Positions 47,702 through 56,906 of a stretch of 64,000 bases of DNA are shown piece after piece. The position numbers and the translations under genes were made by a program. The stretch is from assembly GCA_013141455.1 (NCBI GenBank), contig JABFQW010000006.1, positions 1 through 64,000 of the forward strand, given 5' to 3'. The notes beneath the pieces were generated by a model, which was not told the origin of the DNA, did not search any database, and saw only the letters and a list, made by a program, of their open reading frames with translations. Position 1 is the first letter of the stretch. The number at the start of each line of letters is the position of its first letter. The stretch comes from Bacteroidales bacterium. Its GTDB lineage: Bacteria > Bacteroidota > Bacteroidia > Bacteroidales > F082.

Positions 47702-48475
47702 ATGGAAATGCCTGCATTAACATTCAGTTTAATTATTCTGGCAATCCTTGCTTCAGGAATCAGGATTGCGCAGGAATACCAACGTTCGATTGTATTTCGT
47801 CTCGGAAGGTTTACAAAAGTGAAAGGTCCCGGAATCTTTTGGATTATACCATTAATTGAGCGTCAACAACTTGTCGATATCCGCACAAGCACGGTTGACC
47901 TCGAACAACAGGAAACCATTACGAAAGACAGTGTTACAATAAAAGTAAACGCTGTGTTATGGTATCGGGTAACCGATCCTGAAAAGGCGATTATTAAAGT
48001 GGCAGATTATTATAAAGCCGTGTACCAATTCTCAGTTACTGCGCTTCGTAATATAATTGGCCAGCATTCACTCGATGAGGTACTCCGCGAAAGGGAACAG
48101 ATAAATGGCACGCTTCAGAAAATAGTTGATGAAGCGACCGAACCCTGGGGTGTTAAGATTGAAATGGTTGAGATGAAAGACGTGGAGATTCCTGAGGCCA
48201 TGCAACGTGCCATGGCGCGGGAGGCTGAAGCAATCCGTGAAAAAAGAGCAAGAATTGTGAAGGCCGAAGCAGAACTTGAAGCTTCAATAAAACTAACACA
48301 GGGAGCCAAACAAATGGAAGGTAGCCCTATCGCTTTGGAACTCAGGCGTATGCAAATGCTTTCTGAAATTGGTACGGATAACAACACAACAACCATCGTA
48401 ATGGTACCTTCAGAATTTACGAATGCCGCTAAAGCATTTTCCGATTTCGTAAACACGAAGAAAAAAGAGGAATAG
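47702..48475 (+). CDS. SPFH/band-7 family protein (slipin/stomatin-like)
   Basis: 257 residues with one N-terminal membrane helix (LTFSLIILAILASGIRIA). The SPFH domain follows (QEYQRSIVFRLGRFTKVKGPGIFWIIPLIERQQLVDIRTSTVDL), then a coiled-coil with Arg/Glu repeats (REREQINGTLQKIVDEAT, AMAREAEAIREKRARIVKAEAELEAS). It forms membrane scaffolds or microdomains; in many genomes it pairs with an NfeD protease-like protein, not seen here. It lies 58 bp behind the C25 protease. Confidence 0.92.
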   Translation: MEMPALTFSLIILAILASGIRIAQEYQRSIVFRLGRFTKVKGPGIFWIIPLIERQQLVDIRTSTVDLEQQETITKDSVTIKVNAVLWYRVTDPEKAIIKVADYYKAVYQFSVTALRNIIGQHSLDEVLREREQINGTLQKIVDEATEPWGVKIEMVEMKDVEIPEAMQRAMAREAEAIREKRARIVKAEAELEASIKLTQGAKQMEGSPIALELRRMQMLSEIGTDNNTTTIVMVPSEFTNAAKAFSDFVNTKKKEE

Positions 48476-48586
48476 AATTAACCATTATCTATCGGATGAA
48501 TTGAATTTAAAATGCTGTTACATTGCTTATTGTAAAGTTAGTATTGTTTGACATGCATTATTATTTTTTATATTATTGTGCATTAG

Positions 48587-48809
48587 TGTCCGGTTAAAAA
48601 TTGTCCGCCTGCGGAAACGTGTATTTGGTTTAACCTCTACGAGGTATACTAAGTTTGTAGCCTGATTTTACTACAATACTAAATCTTCCCGATAAAAATC
48701 GGGACAGGCTCTACGGAGAATATTCCGCGTAGCGGATAAAGTATTGTAGATCAAAACAACCAAAATTCACTTTTCCGCGTAGCGGATAAACTTTTAATTT
48801 TACCGGACA
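48587..48809. mobile_element. MITE-like element with TGTCCGGT ends
   Basis: 223 bp bounded by imperfect inverted ends TGTCCGGTTAAAAATT (48587-48602) and AATTTTACCGGACA (48796-48809). There is no ORF. The interior has two copies of TTCCGCGTAGCGGATAAA and a CCCGATAAAAATCGGG hairpin. The ends resemble those of transposon-derived non-autonomous elements; no parent transposase is in the window. Confidence 0.65.
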
Positions 48810-48845
48810 ATAGTGATTATTGAGTTATATTTTGATCTTATACCA

Positions 48846-48875
48846 AAGAAGCAACCCAAAATTGGGTTGCTTCTT
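48846..48875. terminator. Bidirectional terminator before the small-protein operon end
   Basis: Perfect 14-bp stem AAGAAGCAACCCAA/TTGGGTTGCTTCTT with a 2-nt spacer, just downstream of the minus-strand operon end (48897). Confidence 0.8.
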
Positions 48876-48896
48876 CATTTTCATTTCACCATTCTT

Positions 48897-49085
48897 CTAA
48901 TTAAATGACTCTGACTCCGATTTTGTTTCATCATGGTCACATGAATGGGGATTTTCATCTTTCGATTGCTGACATTCAGTTTGGTGCGGGCACCGATTAT
49001 ATTTCCGGCCAACTGTTGCAAAAAGAGTTCCGGCAGTCAGGAATGTAATTACGAGGAATAATGCTATTTTAGGTTTTCTTTTCAT
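48897..49085 (-). CDS. Small Cys/His-rich exported or membrane protein
   Basis: 62 residues: a basic start (MKRKPK) and one hydrophobic segment (7-23), then a short polar tail with three Cys and three His (CPHQTECQQ...HSCDHDE). This could be a signal-anchor with a metal-binding tail in the periplasm. It is the last gene of the ECF sigma operon. No named family is recognised. The existence of the protein is supported by operon position, composition and the terminator right behind it. Confidence 0.6.
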   Translation of the reverse strand: MKRKPKIALFLVITFLTAGTLFATVGRKYNRCPHQTECQQSKDENPHSCDHDETKSESESFN

Positions 49086-49110
49086 TTCTTTCAGATATTT
49101 GAGTGATTAT

Positions 49111-49368
49111 TTAAACAGTTGGAGCCTGGGTTTTGTGATGAAAATTGCAGCACCTGGTTTCGAATTTCTCAACGAAAGCTGCCCTTTCGTCTTCCGTCAT
49201 GTTTTTAAACCGGTGATACCCTCTGTGTCCATGGCAGCCGAAACCTAAAAGTCTGGATGCCAGTTTAAACAGTATCAGTATTACAATAAGTTTGATCAGG
49301 ATAAAGGGCATTAAAAAAACAGCTGTCCCAGCCAGGATACCTGCCAATAAGGTTTTTAAAATTGTCAT
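49111..49368 (-). CDS. Small membrane protein with His/Cys tail (ECF module, paralogue B)
   Basis: 85 residues. A long hydrophobic stretch (about 3-42) may form one or two membrane segments. It is followed by GCHGHRGYHRF and a charged helix NMTEDERAAFVEKFETRC, then CNFHHK. The helix has the same pattern as the end of the 49706-50035 protein (NITDEDKEKFKAGWRDHC): N-[MI]-T-x3-[RK]-x2-F-x3-[FW]-x2-[RH]-C. Family unknown. A metal-responsive membrane sensor is inferred from the His/Cys content. Confidence 0.65.
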   Translation of the reverse strand: MTILKTLLAGILAGTAVFLMPFILIKLIVILILFKLASRLLGFGCHGHRGYHRFKNMTEDERAAFVEKFETRCCNFHHKTQAPTV

Positions 49369-49705
49369 TTTCTAAGTTTTAGTGTTAATACAGTTGAAGA
49401 CGAACTATACCGGGTTTTACTTTAACACCCACGAATTATTTTCAATTTGAAATCGCCTTTTGCATTATGATAGTAAACGTTGAGCCCACTCCGAAAGCTG
49501 TTAAAAAAAGAAATGCCACGATCTCGTCATGCATGCTATGACGAGACCAAATCTCCAAAATACACCAAACACTCACAATCAATGCTTTACCATTGGTGAA
49601 ATATGGTGTTTTCGTGCTTTTGTGGCAATATTTTGCTTATTGGAGGGGACTCAACCTTTGCATAAAGAAAACCTTTTTAAAAAAGTCTCGACTCTATTGC
49701 GGTTA
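49369..49705. other. Spacer inside the ECF operon
   Basis: About 337 bp without a gene on either strand that I can support. It contains a 9-bp hairpin TCTCGTCAT/ATGACGAGA (loop GCATGCT, 49522-49546), which may split the operon into two expression units. Confidence 0.5.
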
Positions 49706-50035
49706 CTACAATCTGCCGCAATGGTCACGCCAGCCGGCTTTGAACTTTTCTTTGTCTTCATCGGTTATATTCATCATCTTTTCTTTCCAATACTCATGAT
49801 GATCATGGTGACCACATTTTCCATGTGGCTTTCCCCTGAAACCGCCAAACAGTAATTTACTCAGTATCAACAATCCGATTGCTTTGAAGTAGGTTAGTTC
49901 ACCTACCCCGGATATTGTTCCGGGCAGTATGTAGTTCCAGAGCTGCATCACCACATAACCACCGGCAAATACGAATGCGATGGCTACAATTGGGAAGAAA
50001 AAGAATTTTTTGCGATTTTTAATAGTATTTTCCAT
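49706..50035 (-). CDS. Small membrane protein with His/Cys tail (ECF module, paralogue A)
   Basis: 109 residues from the ATG at 50035; an in-frame TTG at 50044 would give 112. Two hydrophobic segments (about 12-32 and 47-63) are followed by GFRGKPHGKCGHHDHHEYWKEK and the tail MMNITDEDKEKFKAGWRDHC. It begins 12 bp after the sigma factor stop, in the place where anti-sigma factors usually sit, but it has no recognised zinc anti-sigma (ZAS) domain. The cytosolic or periplasmic side of the tail is not determined. Confidence 0.75.
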   Translation of the reverse strand: MENTIKNRKKFFFFPIVAIAFVFAGGYVVMQLWNYILPGTISGVGELTYFKAIGLLILSKLLFGGFRGKPHGKCGHHDHHEYWKEKMMNITDEDKEKFKAGWRDHCGRL

Positions 50036-50047
50036 TATTTTCAACGT

Positions 50048-50596
50048 TTAATATTTTAACATATCGATATATAATTCGTTTAACCTTTTTCGTAAATGTT
50101 TCACAGCATAGCCTTTACGCGAGATGATCGTTTTAATATTCTCGCCGGTCTGATCCGCGATTTCCTGCAAACTTATGTCTTCCAATTCATTCTGAACAAA
50201 TACGTTACGCTGCTTTTCGGGTAGTTCATCCAAAGCAATCATTAACTCTTCCCAGAACATTTTCTTTACAAACTCGTCCTCGGCGGTTGTATTGATGGCC
50301 AATAATATTTCTTTAAAACTGAGTTCACCCGCTCCGTTTACGAATTTAAAGTCTTCTAATCTTTCACTCTTCTTTTTTCGGAAACGGTCAGTGATTTTAT
50401 TTTTCGCCACTTTATAAAGCCAGCCACTAACACTTTCAATTGCCTCGAGATCATCAATATTGCTTAATTGAAACCAAACATCCTGTAAAACATCCTCCGC
50501 ATCTTCTTCAGTTGGCACCTTACCACGCACGAAACCAAGCAATTGCTTGCCATATTGGTTCACAGTTTGTATGATATTCAGCGTTTTATTTGCCAT
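50048..50596 (-). CDS. ECF-family RNA polymerase sigma factor
   Basis: 182 residues from the ATG at 50596 (MANKTLNIIQ), preferred over an in-frame codon at 50608. Region 2 is visible (DAEDVLQDVWFQL..., GWLYKVAKNKITDRFRKKKSE) and region 4 contains LDELPEKQRNVFVQNELEDISLQEIADQTGENIKTIISRKGYA. Both are typical of sigma-70 ECF factors. It heads a minus-strand operon with three tiny membrane or Cys/His-rich proteins. The inducing signal is unknown; metals or envelope stress are guesses from the neighbours. Confidence 0.93.
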   Translation of the reverse strand: MANKTLNIIQTVNQYGKQLLGFVRGKVPTEEDAEDVLQDVWFQLSNIDDLEAIESVSGWLYKVAKNKITDRFRKKKSERLEDFKFVNGAGELSFKEILLAINTTAEDEFVKKMFWEELMIALDELPEKQRNVFVQNELEDISLQEIADQTGENIKTIISRKGYAVKHLRKRLNELYIDMLKY

Positions 50597-50742
50597 TGCT
50601 GTTTCCATTCAATGTCTTTTTACTAACAAGACGATTGATCAGTATATTTACTTTAAATCGGTTACGAATTTTATTAAAAAGAGTCATTAATGACTATGAA
50701 TTGATATTCGATCATATCAGTCCATCGGATGAAACAACTTTG

Positions 50743-53616
50743 TCAGTTGTTTTTTTGTGTATCACGAAGCTTGTTGGCTTCTTCAAGTTCCATCTTCAGG
50801 TAATGCGCGGTATAACTCGTCGGATGTTTAGCAACCTGTTCAGGCGTACCTTCACACAAAATATTACCTCCTTTTGTGCCTCCTTCGGGACCAAGGTCAA
50901 TCACATAATCGGCCACTTTAACAACCTCAAGGTTATGTTCAATAATCAATACTGTATTGCCTTTGTTTACTAACTTGTTCAAAACATCAATCAACACTTT
51001 CACGTCTTCGAAATGAAGCCCGGTGGTAGGTTCATCAAGGATATAAAATGTTTTACCTGTGTCTTTCTTCGAGAGTTCAGCCGAGAGTTTCACACGCTGG
51101 GCCTCACCGCCCGAAATGGTCGTAGATGCTTGTCCAAGACTAAGATAACCCAATCCGACATCGTTCAATGTTTTGATTTTATGAACGATAGAAGGGATAT
51201 TTTCAAAAAAATCAACGGCTTGTTCAATGGTAAGATTCAGGATATCGTTGATCGATTTTCCACGATATCGCACTTCGAGTGTTTCGCGGTTATAGCGTTT
51301 TCCCTGACACTCCTCACAAACCACCGAAACATCGGGTAAGAAATTCATCTCGATGATACGTACGCCGGCGCCACCACAGGTTTCGCAGCGACCACCTTTC
51401 ACATTGAACGAAAACCTGCCGGGAAGATAACCCCTGATCTTCGATTCGGGAAGTTCGCCATACAACTTACGAATGTCATCAAATATCTTGGTATAGGTTG
51501 CGGGATTCGATCGTGGCGTGCGGCCAATGGGTGATTGATCGATCTCAATCACCTTGTCGATATGCTCCAATCCTTCGATTTTTTCGTAAGGAAGTGGTAA
51601 TTTCACAGAGTTATAAAAATAGCTGCTCAAAATCGGATACAATGTCTCGTTGATCAAACTCGATTTCCCTGATCCCGAGACACCAGTAACACAAATCATT
51701 TTGCCTAAGGGCAAGGTAAGCGTAACATTTTTCAGATTGTGTCCGTTTGCGCCGCTGAGCACCAGATTTTTACCAGCATGACCTTCACGCCGTTTATCAG
51801 GAACCTTAATGCTGCGTTTGCCACTGAGATATTCGCAGGTAATACTTTGGCAATCGTGCATCTCACCCGCATTCCCTTGCGCGACGACCCATCCTCCATG
51901 GATTCCTGCGCCGGGTCCAATATCAACAACATGATCAGCAGCCAGTATGGTATCCTTATCATGCTCGACCACGATAACCGAGTTGCCGATATCACGAAGT
52001 TGTTTGAGTGATTCGATAAGCCTGTGATTATCACGTTGATGCAAGCCAATGCTTGGTTCATCAAGAATATAAAGTACACTCGTCAGTTGCGAACCAATTT
52101 GCGTTGCCAAACGGATGCGTTGCGATTCACCGCCCGATAAACTGTTTGCCGGACGGTTGAGATTCAGGTAATCAATCCCGACATCGAGCAGGAAACTAAT
52201 TCGTTTTTCAATCTCCCGAAGTATTTCTTTTCCAATCTGAAGCTGCCTTTCATTCAAAAACGCGGGTAATTCAGCCACCCATTCCGAAAGCTGACTAACA
52301 TCCATATTCGCCAATTCGGCAATATTTTTCCGGTTGATCAGAAAATAACGAGCATCTTTTTTAAGTCGGGTACCTTCGCAAACGGGGCAAACAATATGGT
52401 TCATAAAGCCTGATGCCCAGCGTTTAACACTTGGCGAGGCGGTTTCATTATTCTGGTTATTGATAAAATTGATGATACCTTCAAAATTCAGTGAATAGGA
52501 GGAGGTAATGCCCAGATACTCCTTTTTTATTTCAATATTTTCGTTCGAGCCATAAAGGATAACATCAATAGCCTCATCAGATATTTCACTGAGCGGTGTG
52601 TTTAAATCGAATTCATACTTTAGTCCTATGGCCTCGAGCTGACTGAAAATCCAGTTATTTTTAAACTCACCAAGGGGTGAAAAACCGCCTTTCTTAATGC
52701 TTAGTGTTTTGTCGGGCATGATTTTGATCAGATCTATTTCCGAAATTTCACCCAATCCATTACATTTGTGGCAGGCGCCATAAGGCGAATTGAACGAAAA
52801 ACTGTTGGGTTCAGGCTCATCATAACTTAGTCCGGATTCGGGACACATAAGCATTTTACTGAAGTACCGAAGCTCTTCTTTTGAAACATCCAGCACCTGC
52901 AATAATCCTTTGCCATGTTTCATGGCTGTTTGAATGGTTTGCGAAATTCGGTTTTTATCTTCATCGCGCACCGTCAACCTATCGATAACAATCTCAATAT
53001 CATGCACTTTATACCGGTCTAACTGCATACCAAATGTGATTTCGAGCAGCTTGCCATCGACCCTCACTTTCAGAAAACCGGCCTGACGTATCTGTTCGAA
53101 CAACTCACGGTAATGACCTTTCCTGCCCCTCACCACTGGCGCCAGAATATAGATTTGTTTTCCCTGAAATTGTTCCAGAATCAGACTGCTGATCTGGTCT
53201 TCCGAATATCGAACCATCTTCAGGCCTGAAGTGTAAGAATAAGCTTCGGCTACGCGGGCATATAACAGCCGAAGGAAATCATAAATTTCGGTGATGGTAC
53301 CAACGGTAGAACGTGGATTGCGGTTCACCGATTTCTGTTCAATGGAGATAACAGGGCTCAGTCCGGTGATTTTATCCACATCGGGGCGTTCCATATTGCC
53401 GATAAACTGACGGGCATAAGCCGAAAACGATTCCATATACCGTCGCTGTCCCTCGGCATAAATGGTATCGAAGGCTAATGATGATTTGCCACTTCCGCTC
53501 AAACCAGTAATTACAACTAATTTATTTCTTGGAATTTTCAGATCAATATTCTTCAGGTTGTGTACCCTGGCACCGAATATTTCCAGAAATTTATCCTCTG
53601 CAACCTGATCTTCCAT
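50743..53616 (-). CDS. uvrA: Excinuclease ABC subunit A
   Basis: 957 residues. Two ABC ATPase modules are present, with Walker A GLSGSGKSSL near residue 35 and GVSGSGKSSL in the second half. ABC signatures are LSGGESQRIRLA and ISGGEAQRVKLS. Zinc-finger Cys pairs CHKCNGLGE, CPVCEG and CETCGGAG are visible. It scans DNA for bulky lesions in nucleotide excision repair with UvrB, which is not in the window. Confidence 0.98.
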   Translation of the reverse strand: MEDQVAEDKFLEIFGARVHNLKNIDLKIPRNKLVVITGLSGSGKSSLAFDTIYAEGQRRYMESFSAYARQFIGNMERPDVDKITGLSPVISIEQKSVNRNPRSTVGTITEIYDFLRLLYARVAEAYSYTSGLKMVRYSEDQISSLILEQFQGKQIYILAPVVRGRKGHYRELFEQIRQAGFLKVRVDGKLLEITFGMQLDRYKVHDIEIVIDRLTVRDEDKNRISQTIQTAMKHGKGLLQVLDVSKEELRYFSKMLMCPESGLSYDEPEPNSFSFNSPYGACHKCNGLGEISEIDLIKIMPDKTLSIKKGGFSPLGEFKNNWIFSQLEAIGLKYEFDLNTPLSEISDEAIDVILYGSNENIEIKKEYLGITSSYSLNFEGIINFINNQNNETASPSVKRWASGFMNHIVCPVCEGTRLKKDARYFLINRKNIAELANMDVSQLSEWVAELPAFLNERQLQIGKEILREIEKRISFLLDVGIDYLNLNRPANSLSGGESQRIRLATQIGSQLTSVLYILDEPSIGLHQRDNHRLIESLKQLRDIGNSVIVVEHDKDTILAADHVVDIGPGAGIHGGWVVAQGNAGEMHDCQSITCEYLSGKRSIKVPDKRREGHAGKNLVLSGANGHNLKNVTLTLPLGKMICVTGVSGSGKSSLINETLYPILSSYFYNSVKLPLPYEKIEGLEHIDKVIEIDQSPIGRTPRSNPATYTKIFDDIRKLYGELPESKIRGYLPGRFSFNVKGGRCETCGGAGVRIIEMNFLPDVSVVCEECQGKRYNRETLEVRYRGKSINDILNLTIEQAVDFFENIPSIVHKIKTLNDVGLGYLSLGQASTTISGGEAQRVKLSAELSKKDTGKTFYILDEPTTGLHFEDVKVLIDVLNKLVNKGNTVLIIEHNLEVVKVADYVIDLGPEGGTKGGNILCEGTPEQVAKHPTSYTAHYLKMELEEANKLRDTQKNN

Positions 53617-53638
53617 TAATTTAATTGTATTTTAATAA

Positions 53639-54583
53639 TTACTCGTTACCGGCAAAGGTTTTATTGAACGGAGCCTCCGGAATCTTAATCTTATAGGTTT
53701 TACCATTTTGGTTTTTAAGCTTTTCTGTTCGCAGCCAGGGATTAAAATACTTAAGTAATTTATAGGTAATTCCATGTTGATTTGCAAAATCAGTCCAGCT
53801 GCTTACACTTCCCGAAACACTTACTTCAGCAGCGGCTAAAGGGGCATAATAATCTTCTTCATCTAATTTAAATCCATATTTCTTTGGATCTTCAACAATT
53901 AATTTCATCGAGAGTATCCTGAAAAGATACCGCTCTGTTTCTTCAGGCATCAATAAATCATGGTAGGATGAGACACGTTGGGCTGCCAAAAGATCTGAAA
54001 TCTTTTTTTGTCCGGCATTATACGAAGCTGCAACCAAACTCCAGTTTCCATATTTCAGATAGGCTTTCAGAAAATAGTTACAGGCAGCCTCCGTTGAAAG
54101 TTCCACATCATACCGTTGATCAACATCTTCGGTCACCTCCAATCCTAACTCTTTGGCGGTAACTTCGAGAATCTGCCAGAAACCAATCGCTCCGGCAGGT
54201 GATTTGGCCTGCAACAGATTACTTTCAATCAGACACAGGTATTTAAAATCGTCGGGTACACCATTTTTCTTCAAAATCGGCTCAATTACAGGAAACCAGC
54301 GATTGGTACGTTTCAGCAACATAAGGGTAGAACTGTGCCAGTAAGTATTCACGATCAGTTCACGTTCGAGGCTTTCGCGGGTGTAAAAAATATCAAGCGG
54401 GATTTTCTCACCGGCAAAAGAAAGATCATCAGGATAACCCGGCACTTCGATAAAATCCTCAACGGTTATGCTGGTTACTTCGGTTCGTTGTTGCGAACTT
54501 GCCGACAAATGAGAAAGTAGAAATCCTAAAGCTAATCCTATAGTGAAGATTACTGCGGGTACAAACCATTTCTTTTGTAACAT
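53639..54583 (-). CDS. Lytic transglycosylase, SLT domain
   Basis: 314 residues with an N-terminal signal anchor (WFVPAVIFTIGLALGFLLSHL). The SLT/goose-lysozyme-like domain spans about 100-235: catalytic Glu120 in LCLIESNL, then SPAGAIGFWQI and VAASYNAG. It cleaves peptidoglycan glycan strands with 1,6-anhydro product (MltD-like). The C-terminal part (about 250-305) could be a degenerate LysM-like wall-binding segment. It follows uvrA upstream on the same strand with a 22-bp gap. Confidence 0.9.
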   Translation of the reverse strand: MLQKKWFVPAVIFTIGLALGFLLSHLSASSQQRTEVTSITVEDFIEVPGYPDDLSFAGEKIPLDIFYTRESLERELIVNTYWHSSTLMLLKRTNRWFPVIEPILKKNGVPDDFKYLCLIESNLLQAKSPAGAIGFWQILEVTAKELGLEVTEDVDQRYDVELSTEAACNYFLKAYLKYGNWSLVAASYNAGQKKISDLLAAQRVSSYHDLLMPEETERYLFRILSMKLIVEDPKKYGFKLDEEDYYAPLAAAEVSVSGSVSSWTDFANQHGITYKLLKYFNPWLRTEKLKNQNGKTYKIKIPEAPFNKTFAGNE

Positions 54584-54670
54584 GGAATCAGGTTTTTAAA
54601 AGAAAGTTTAATGAATATTCAAATTATTAAATGAAACGACGTCCTTATGATTTGTGAACGGAGCAATACA

Positions 54671-55213
54671 TTAAAACGGACTCACAAAATCCTTAAAAAG
54701 AGGCGATTGCTGGTCTTTCTCCGAAAGGATAGGATTTGCTACACCCCAGTCAATCTTTAAATCGGGATCGTTCCACCGAACGCTGCCTTCCGAGTTTTTA
54801 TTGTAAACATTCGTACATTTATAAAAGAAGACTGTATTGTCTTCCAGGGTCACAAAACCATGTGCAAGTCCCGGTGGAACCCAATACATCCATTTATTCG
54901 ATTCGGTAAGCTCAATCGATGCCCATTTGCCATACGTTGGCGAGTTCTTACGAATATCAACCGCAACATCGAGTACAGCGCCTTTCATCACGCGCACCAG
55001 CTTACCCTGGGCAAAGGGCGGCGCCTGAAAATGCAGACCACGCAGCACGCCTTTCATCGATTTCGATTCATTGTCCTGCACAAAATTATGGTCAATCCCT
55101 TTCTGAAGAAACTTTTCTTTGTTATATGATTCGAAGAAATAACCACGATTGTCTTCAAAAACAACCGGCTTGATGATAAGCAGGTCCCTGATTTTTGTCT
55201 CAATAATTTCCAT
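54671..55213 (-). CDS. rfbC: dTDP-4-dehydrorhamnose 3,5-epimerase
   Basis: 180 residues from the ATG at 55213 (MEIIETKIRDLLIIKPVVF), preferred over a start 7 codons upstream. RmlC motifs are complete: FEDNRGYFFESYN, FVQDNESKSMKGVLRGLHFQ, GKLVRVMKGAVLDVAVDIRKNSPTYGKW and VPPGLAHGFVTLEDNTVFFYKCT. It performs the double epimerisation in dTDP-L-rhamnose synthesis for surface polysaccharides. The other rml genes are not adjacent. Confidence 0.95.
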   Translation of the reverse strand: MEIIETKIRDLLIIKPVVFEDNRGYFFESYNKEKFLQKGIDHNFVQDNESKSMKGVLRGLHFQAPPFAQGKLVRVMKGAVLDVAVDIRKNSPTYGKWASIELTESNKWMYWVPPGLAHGFVTLEDNTVFFYKCTNVYNKNSEGSVRWNDPDLKIDWGVANPILSEKDQQSPLFKDFVSPF

Positions 55214-55298
55214 TGCTGATTGTTTGGTTAGCAAATAGTTAGTTTAATTAAACAGCTTTGTAATCAGGGGCTTAACTTAAAGTGAAGCCCTGACTAAA

Positions 55299-56690
55299 TT
55301 ACAGGTGAATTACTTCGCCATAGGCATCGGCAGCCGCTTCCATAATGGCTTCCGACATGGTCGGATGCGGATGCATTGCTTTTATAATTTCATGACCCGT
55401 CGTTTCCAATTTACGCGCAACCACTGCCTCAGCAATCATTTCGGTAACATTATCACCAATCATGTGGCAACCAAGCCATTCACCGTATTTGGCATCAAAA
55501 ATCACTTTCACGAATCCATCTTTGTTACCCGAAGCACTGGCCTTGCCGGAAGCAGAAAATGGAAATTTCCCGACTTTGATTTCGTATCCGGCTTCGATGG
55601 CTTGCTTTTCAGTCAGACCGACTGAGGCAACTTCAGGATTTGTATAGGTACATGAAGGAACATTCTTATAATCAACCGGCTCAGGATGATGACCGGCGAT
55701 AGCTTCCACACAGGTAATCCCTTCGTGGGAGGCAACGTGTGCCAGTGCGGGACCGTGAACAATATCGCCAATGGCATAAACCCCTTCAATATTCGTACGG
55801 TAATAATCGTCAACAAGAACTTTGCCCTTATCAGTTTTAACACCAACTTCTTCCAGGCCAAGGCCTTCGAGATTCGTTGCTACTCCAACGGCAGACAACA
55901 CAATATCGACATTCACGATCTCCTCACCTTTTTTTGTTTTTATAGTGACTTCACAAAGATCGTCTTTCAGTTCAACTTTTTCGACCGTTGAACTTGTCAT
56001 CACTTTCATCTTTGCCTTTTTGAAAGAGCGTTCGAGTTGTTTAGAAACCTCCTCGTCTTCGATCGGTAAAACATTTGGCATAAATTCGACCAGTGTTACA
56101 TCAACACCCATCGAATTGTAGAAATAAGCAAATTCGGAACCAATAGCGCCCGAACCGACAACCACCATCGATTTAGGCAGCTCAGGCAAAACCATAGCCT
56201 GGCGATATCCGATTATTTTTTTACCATCTATTTTCAGATTTGGCAACTCTCTTGAACGTGTTCCGGTCGCTAAAATCACATGGTCAGCTTCAAAAATTGT
56301 AACTTTACCCTCACCATCAGTTACTTCTACTTTTTTACCAGCTTTCAGTTTTCCAAAACCTGAAATCAGTTCAATTTTATTCTTTTTAAACAGGAACTGA
56401 ACACCTTTGCTCATACCTTCGGCAACGCCACGGCTACGTTTCACAATAGCTTCGAAGTCGGGTGTTGCTTCAACGCCTAATTTTATACCATAATCTTCGG
56501 CATGTTTCAGGTAATTGAAAACCTGTGCGCTTTTCAGTAGCGCCTTGGTAGGGATGCAACCCCAGTTTAAACAAATACCACCAATTTCGGCTTTCTCAAC
56601 AACAGCCACTTTTTTACCCAGTTGGGAAGCCCTGATAGCAGCCACATAACCGCCCGGGCCGCTGCCGATTACAATTACATCATATTTCAT
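55299..56690 (-). CDS. lpdA: Dihydrolipoyl dehydrogenase
   Basis: 463 residues, a class I pyridine nucleotide-disulfide oxidoreductase. FAD-binding GSGPGGY is at 9-15 and the redox disulfide at Cys40-Cys45 (GGICLNWGCIPTK). The NAD-binding GSGAIGSEFA, the second FAD motif GVYAIGDI and the catalytic His in HPHPTMSEA near the C-terminus are present. It reoxidises dihydrolipoamide of 2-oxoacid dehydrogenase complexes or the glycine cleavage system. It stands alone here. Confidence 0.97.
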   Translation of the reverse strand: MKYDVIVIGSGPGGYVAAIRASQLGKKVAVVEKAEIGGICLNWGCIPTKALLKSAQVFNYLKHAEDYGIKLGVEATPDFEAIVKRSRGVAEGMSKGVQFLFKKNKIELISGFGKLKAGKKVEVTDGEGKVTIFEADHVILATGTRSRELPNLKIDGKKIIGYRQAMVLPELPKSMVVVGSGAIGSEFAYFYNSMGVDVTLVEFMPNVLPIEDEEVSKQLERSFKKAKMKVMTSSTVEKVELKDDLCEVTIKTKKGEEIVNVDIVLSAVGVATNLEGLGLEEVGVKTDKGKVLVDDYYRTNIEGVYAIGDIVHGPALAHVASHEGITCVEAIAGHHPEPVDYKNVPSCTYTNPEVASVGLTEKQAIEAGYEIKVGKFPFSASGKASASGNKDGFVKVIFDAKYGEWLGCHMIGDNVTEMIAEAVVARKLETTGHEIIKAMHPHPTMSEAIMEAAADAYGEVIHL

Positions 56691-56906
56691 AATTCGTAGA
56701 ATTTCAATTAAGGAATGTTTGACTGCAAAAGTAAGAAATATTACTGCTGCTAAGGAGAATGGAATCTGAAATATGGTGAGGATAAGAAAGAATTACTGTT
56801 GGGAAACCCTGATAATTTATAATTTTCTCTGGTTTTTGATCAATCAGTATGATGGCGTTGAAATCCACAATCAACATGCAACAAACGAGGAACAATAATC
56901 AGCAAC

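Noticed and set aside
49529..49855. 108-residue plus-strand frame in the ECF operon
   Set aside because: Overlaps the 3' half of the well-supported minus-strand membrane protein and has no recognisable domain.
56704..56895. 63-residue minus-strand frame between lpdA and the FtsB-like gene
   Set aside because: No start context, odd composition and no conserved features; likely intergenic.
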